From Vreelandella profundi (GTDB taxonomy: Bacteria > Pseudomonadota > Gammaproteobacteria > Pseudomonadales > Halomonadaceae): a stretch of DNA of 64,000 bases. The position numbers and the translations under genes were made by a program. Numbering within the stretch: the first letter of the stretch is position 1; each line of letters opens with the position of its first letter. Positions 60,232-64,000 of the stretch are shown here, one piece after another. Location of the stretch: assembly GCF_019722725.1 (NCBI RefSeq), contig NZ_CP077941.1:3348001-3412000 (forward strand), written 5' to 3'. The notes below the pieces were generated by a model. It saw nothing but the letters and a program-made list of their open reading frames with translations. It was not told the origin of the DNA and made no database searches.

Positions 60232-61841
60232 GCCTACCGTGGGTTCAACACCTCATCCTTGCCCCGGTACTTGTACCCTTGCTATGCGGCGCACTGCTGA
60301 TTTTGATTAACGAGCGCCGCCATGAGCGTAAGTTTTTTATCAATCTTGTCAGCACCGTGTCTTTGCTAGTGACTTCACTGGTGCTGCTTTATCTGTCTGA
60401 CAGCGAATACTGGCCCGACGGCATTGGCGTTTATCTCTCAGCTAACTGGGCGGCGCCCTTCGGTATTGTGCTGCTGGTCGACCGGCTTACCGCGGTGATG
60501 ATGCTGCTGACGTCAGTGCTGGCAATCGCCTCGTTAGTGTTTTCGATGTCGCGCTGGAGCCGTATCGGCGTCCACTTTCACTCGCTGTTTCAATTCTTAT
60601 TAATGGGCATTAACGGCGCTTTTCTGACCAATGACCTGTTCAACCTATTCGTCTTCTTTGAGGTGATGCTGGCAGCGTCCTATGGGTTAGTGCTGCACGG
60701 CTATAACACCCGTCGCATCCGCGCGGGTATGCAATATATCGTGGTCAACTTGCTGGCATCGTTTTTCTTCTTGATAGGCGTGGCGCTGATTTACGCAACG
60801 ACCGGCACCTTAAACATGACCGACCTCGCAGCGCGTTTAGACCTGTTAGCTGCCGAAGACTTGGTGCTGCTGAAAGTGGGCGTTGTCATTCTAGCGCTCG
60901 CCTTTTTGACCAAAAGCGCCATGTGGCCGCTGGGGTTCTGGCTGCCCACCACCTATTCAGCCGCATCGCCGCCGGTGGCCGCGATGATGGTACTGATGAC
61001 CAAAGTTGGCGTGTACGTGCTGCTGCGACTGTGGCTGCTGCTGTTCTCGGATGGGCCGGCGGCAGGCTTTGGCTTCGATCTATTGCTATGGGGCGGGCTC
61101 GCCACGCTGGCCTTTGGCACCATTGGCTTGCTGGCCAGCCAAGAGCCAGGCCGTATGGCCGGCTATACTGCGGTCATTTCGTCCGGCACGCTGTTAGCAG
61201 CGGTAGGCTACGGGCAGCCCGAACTCATCAACATTGCGCTGTTTTATATGATTAGTTCGACACTCGCCGTCGCCGCGTTTCTGCTGCTGATTGAGCTGGT
61301 TGAGCGGATCAGAACGCCCGGCGCGGCGATGCTAGCGCTTACCATGGAGGCCTTTGCCGTTGATGACAAGCCTGACGAGCCGGTGGGTGTGCCGATTCCA
61401 GGCGCGCTGGCGTTTTTGGGACTCGCCTTCGCCGGATGCGCGCTGGTGATCACCGGCCTGCCGCCGCTCTCGGGCTTTGTGGCGAAATTTGGCCTGATGC
61501 ATACCTTGCTCAATCCAGAGGGAATGTCGACCAGCATGGTGACGTGGCTACTGCTGACGCTGATAGTGCTTTCAGGTTTGGCGGGCATTATTTCGCTGAT
61601 GCGCTTTGGCGTACGCACCTTTTGGGCCACTAAACATACGACAGCACCGCATTTACAGCGCTCGGAGGTGGCACCCATCACCGCACTGCTGCTGCTCTGC
61701 GTGCTGCTAACGGCCCAGGCGGGGCCGACCGTGGCCTATCTGGAGCGTAGCGCTGAGCCGCTTCATCAACCGGGGCTGTATATTGAGCGCATTGAATCGG
61801 CCCCGGTGATCACCCGAGAGCCATTGGGAGAACGCACATGA
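60228..61841 (+). CDS. mrpD: Na+/H+ antiporter subunit D
   Basis: A 537-residue NuoM/NuoN-like subunit with about 14 helices. The core motif KSAMWPLGFWLPTTYSAASP is near residue 230 and MTKVGVYVLLRLWL follows. It works with MrpA in proton and cation translocation. It starts inside the mrpC stop. Normal length. Confidence 0.95.
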   Translation: MSLPWVQHLILAPVLVPLLCGALLILINERRHERKFFINLVSTVSLLVTSLVLLYLSDSEYWPDGIGVYLSANWAAPFGIVLLVDRLTAVMMLLTSVLAIASLVFSMSRWSRIGVHFHSLFQFLLMGINGAFLTNDLFNLFVFFEVMLAASYGLVLHGYNTRRIRAGMQYIVVNLLASFFFLIGVALIYATTGTLNMTDLAARLDLLAAEDLVLLKVGVVILALAFLTKSAMWPLGFWLPTTYSAASPPVAAMMVLMTKVGVYVLLRLWLLLFSDGPAAGFGFDLLLWGGLATLAFGTIGLLASQEPGRMAGYTAVISSGTLLAAVGYGQPELINIALFYMISSTLAVAAFLLLIELVERIRTPGAAMLALTMEAFAVDDKPDEPVGVPIPGALAFLGLAFAGCALVITGLPPLSGFVAKFGLMHTLLNPEGMSTSMVTWLLLTLIVLSGLAGIISLMRFGVRTFWATKHTTAPHLQRSEVAPITALLLLCVLLTAQAGPTVAYLERSAEPLHQPGLYIERIESAPVITREPLGERT

Positions 61842-62341
61842 GCCTGCGCCGCTGGCTACCTTCGCCGATGCTTTCCGCAGCCCTGCTGGCCATGTGGTTA
61901 ATGCTCAACCAGAGCGTAGCGCCCGCCCAGATACTGCTCGGCACGCTGCTTGCGATTGCCGCCCCCTTAATGACCAAGCCGCTGCGCCCGATGACGCCGG
62001 TACCGTTTAGAAAGCCGCTGGTGATGGCGCGCCTGCTGACGCTATCGTTAATAGAGATTATTCGCTCTTGCTTCAACGTGAGCCGAATCATTCTCTTCGC
62101 CAAGCCTAAAGGGCTGAATTCACAGTTTATTAAAGTGCCGCTGGACTTGAAGCATCCTCACGGCTTAGCGCTACTCTCGTGTCTCATTAACTCTACGCCG
62201 GGTACGGTGTGGGTAGAAATCTTACCCGACACACATGATTTGGTGCTGCATGTGTTTGATCTGCACGACGCCCAATGGTGGGTCGATACCATCAAGACAC
62301 GCTACGAGAAACCGTTGATTGAGATCTTCGACACTGTATAG
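61838..62341 (+). CDS. mrpE: Na+/H+ antiporter subunit E
   Basis: A 167-residue protein with an N-terminal membrane pair and a small soluble domain with INSTPGTVWVEILPDTHDL, the MrpE signature region. It overlaps the mrpD stop by 4 bases and is followed after 12 bases by mrpF. Confidence 0.94.
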   Translation: MSLRRWLPSPMLSAALLAMWLMLNQSVAPAQILLGTLLAIAAPLMTKPLRPMTPVPFRKPLVMARLLTLSLIEIIRSCFNVSRIILFAKPKGLNSQFIKVPLDLKHPHGLALLSCLINSTPGTVWVEILPDTHDLVLHVFDLHDAQWWVDTIKTRYEKPLIEIFDTV

Positions 62342-62353
62342 GAGCGCGCGCCC

Positions 62354-62632
62354 ATGACGGCCCTTTTATCGTTAGCCATCAACTTCACGCTGGCGTGTAT
62401 CATGCTGGCGATGATGCTATGCGTCGTGCGCCTGCTGCTTGGCCCCGCCGCGCAAGACCGGGTGCTCGCACTGGATACGCTATGGATGTGTGCAATGCTG
62501 CTCGCGTTAGCGCTAGGCATGCGTTTTGGTAATCTGATTTATTTTGAAGCCGCCATGCTCATCGCCTTGACGGGTTTTGTCTCGACAGTGGCACTCACGA
62601 AATTCTTAATGCGCGGCGAGGTGATCGAATGA
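62354..62632 (+). CDS. mrpF: Na+/H+ antiporter subunit F
   Basis: A 92-residue membrane protein with three helices. RLLLGPAAQDRVLALDTLW is the conserved loop of MrpF, followed by ALALGMRFGNLIYFEAAMLI. Its stop overlaps the mrpG start by 4 bases. Confidence 0.94.
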   Translation: MTALLSLAINFTLACIMLAMMLCVVRLLLGPAAQDRVLALDTLWMCAMLLALALGMRFGNLIYFEAAMLIALTGFVSTVALTKFLMRGEVIE

Positions 62633-63006
62633 GCCCTGACTTTGACAACCTGCCCTTATGGGTCAGCCTGCCCGTCACTCTGCTGCTGGTGCTGGGCAGC
62701 CTAATAGTGCTGATTGGCGCGATAGGCCTGGTACGTTTGCCGCACTTTTTTCAGCGTATTCATGGCCCGGCGATCACGGTCACCTTGGGCGCTGGCTGTA
62801 TTTTAATCGCTTCAATGGTGTTCTTTACCGCGCTGCAGTCGCGCTTAGTGATTCACGAGCTGCTTATCACCGCGTTCATTTTGCTCACAGCGCCTGTCGT
62901 GGCCATGCTGATTATGCGCACCGCGGTCTATCGAGACCTTCGGGCGCGCCGGCGCGACGGTAAGACAGAATCCAACGAGGTTTATCCCTTCTCACCGGAT
63001 GAGTAA
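62629..63006 (+). CDS. mrpG: Na+/H+ antiporter subunit G
   Basis: A 125-residue subunit with three helices. GSLIVLIGAIGLVRLPHFFQ followed by RIHGPAITVTLGAG is the MrpG signature, and ELLITAFILLTAPVVAMLI forms the last helix. A charged C-terminal tail follows. It completes the Pha1-like antiporter, which exports Na+ (and possibly K+) in exchange for protons, fitting a halophile. It converges with ribA 20 bases later. Confidence 0.94.
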   Translation: MSPDFDNLPLWVSLPVTLLLVLGSLIVLIGAIGLVRLPHFFQRIHGPAITVTLGAGCILIASMVFFTALQSRLVIHELLITAFILLTAPVVAMLIMRTAVYRDLRARRRDGKTESNEVYPFSPDE

Positions 63007-63025
63007 GAAGGGCACAGCCCTTTGC

Positions 63026-63661
63026 TTAGCCCTTACGTTCAATATCCACATCGCTGGCGTGAGTAAAATCATCCAGGGCCATCATGTGGCCAAGTTTGCC
63101 AGCTTTGGTCGAAAGATAGTGTTCGTTATGGGGGTTTAGGCCGGTCGTGATGGGCAGGCGCTCCACTACGTTTACACCGTCGCGGGTGAGCGCATCAACC
63201 TTGCGCGGGTTATTAGTCATTAAGCGTAGCGATGTAACGCCTAAGTGATTGAGCATGGGTACGCACAGGTCGTAACGGCGCATGTCAGCACCAAAGCCGA
63301 GCTGCTCGTTGGCTTCAACCGTATCGGCGCCCTGGTCTTGCAGGTTGTAAGCCCGAATTTTGTTCAAAAGCCCAATGCCGCGTCCTTCTTGGCGCAGATA
63401 AAGCAGTACGCCGCGGCCCTCTTCAGCGATGCGTTTGAGCGCCTCCTGCAGCTGGTAGCCACAGTCGCAGCGCATCGAGAACAGCGCATCGCCGGTCAAA
63501 CACTCAGAGTGCACGCGCCCAAGTACCGGCTCATCGCCGGTCACATCACCCAGCGTTAGCGCGATATGATCTTTGCCAGTAGCCTCATCTTCGAAGCCAT
63601 GCATAGTAAAAGTGGCCCAGGGCATGGGCAGTCGGGAAGCGGCAATGAAGCGAATGGTCAC
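63026..63661 (-). CDS. ribA: GTP cyclohydrolase II RibA
   Basis: A 211-residue enzyme opening GTP's imidazole ring, the first step of riboflavin synthesis. The zinc site C54, C65 and C67 ([17 protein letters not shown]) has E. coli numbering, and the catalytic RQEGRGIGL loop follows near residue 90. [10 protein letters not shown] is near 150. The ATG at 63661 gives the normal length. Upstream lies the promoter region shared with divergent hemE. Confidence 0.97.
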   Translation of the reverse strand: MTIRFIAASRLPMPWATFTMHGFEDEATGKDHIALTLGDVTGDEPVLGRVHSECLTGDALFSMRCDCGYQLQEALKRIAEEGRGVLLYLRQEGRGIGLLNKIRAYNLQDQGADTVEANEQLGFGADMRRYDLCVPMLNHLGVTSLRLMTNNPRKVDALTRDGVNVVERLPITTGLNPHNEHYLSTKAGKLGHMMALDDFTHASDVDIERKG

Positions 63662-63900
63662 AGGTTACCTCGTTGATTAACCAAACCAGTTAACCACACC
63701 AGTGTTGGCAAAGTAGGCAGGTATTCTATCAGGAAGCGGCGCCCGCCTCACGGTGGTTAGACGGCTAAATAGCGGAGAAAAATTGGCTGGGTGCGACGAT
63801 TTTGCCACGCGGTAAGCCGCTCTCGCGCCTATCTTCAAGTACAACTTCAAGTACAATTACCCCCATACAATGCGGGCAAATTTCTTAAGAGCAAGTGTTT

Positions 63901-64000
63901 ATGACGACTACACCGTTGAAAAATGATCGTTTTCTTCGCGCGCTGGCGCGTCAGCCCGTGGATCGCACGCCGGTATGGATGATGCGTCAGGCTGGCCGCT
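63901..64000 (+). CDS. hemE: Uroporphyrinogen decarboxylase HemE (5' part, cut by window end)
   Basis: Only the first 33 codons are present. They read [19 protein letters not shown], then [14 protein letters not shown], the unmistakable start of HemE, which decarboxylates uroporphyrinogen III in heme synthesis. The frame is open to the window edge. The 239-base region between ribA and hemE holds the direct repeat ACTTCAAGTACA at about 63834-63857 and no other clear element. Confidence 0.95.
   Translation, partial: MTTTPLKNDRFLRALARQPVDRTPVWMMRQAGR

Overview
The window reads as chromosome of a halophilic or marine gammaproteobacterium of the Halomonas/Vreelandella type. The grounds are moderately high GC, an Mrp/Pha-type Na+/H+ antiporter operon, a BCCT carrier, TRAP and tripartite tricarboxylate transporters, many acidic proteins, and gammaproteobacterial housekeeping genes (xseB-ispA-dxs, serA, ribA, hemE). 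This assignment comes from gene content and protein style only; no database was searched.

Layout. 1-2.0 kb: a methyltransferase fused to an HNH nuclease, lying against the 3' end of a tRNA-Arg(CCG) gene, which looks like the edge of an island. 2.1-7.7 kb: two paralogous TRAP receptors flanking a D-2-hydroxyacid dehydrogenase-like FAD oxidase, followed by the TRAP permease pair. 7.8-8.7 kb: fdhD. 8.9-14.4 kb: urease operon ureDABCEFG on the minus strand, interrupted between ureC and ureE by a 150-bp MITE-like element, with a sigma-54 type promoter and NtrC-like sites in front of ureD. 14.7-20.8 kb: a copper cluster (DUF1272, DUF2946, OprC-like TonB receptor with a Met-rich loop, PepSY membrane protein, Sco1, PCuAC, a small membrane-anchored protein). 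21.0-26.8 kb: urea ABC transporter urtABCDE on the minus strand with the same kind of sigma-54/NtrC promoter. 27.2-35.0 kb: a tricarboxylate uptake block (tctCBA, a CitMHS carrier, and a DcuS/CitA-type kinase with its response regulator), with a shared 43-bp element upstream of both transport units. 35.1-40.1 kb: DUF481 protein, BCCT carrier, LysR regulator and HglS (2-oxoadipate to D-2-hydroxyglutarate). 40.4-48.6 kb: YbiO-like MscS channel, YqaA-like protein, IclR regulator, enoyl-CoA hydratase, TrhO, pirin, SerA. 48.8-52.0 kb: xseB-ispA-dxs. 52.0-56.7 kb: YdeP-like molybdopterin oxidoreductase with a small winged-helix-like partner, DjlA, a small secreted protein, a GST. 57.0-63.0 kb: mrpA(B)CDEFG. 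The window ends with ribA and the first 33 codons of hemE.

How the parts work together. The urease and urea-transporter operons, although separated by the copper cluster, appear to form one nitrogen-limitation regulon. The tct and citMHS units appear to be controlled by the adjacent two-component system. HglS could feed D-2-hydroxyglutarate to a dehydrogenase such as the one between the TRAP receptors. The points most worth testing are the methyltransferase-HNH fusion beside the tRNA, the MITE-like insertion in the urease operon, the shared tct/cit element, and the Met-rich copper receptor.
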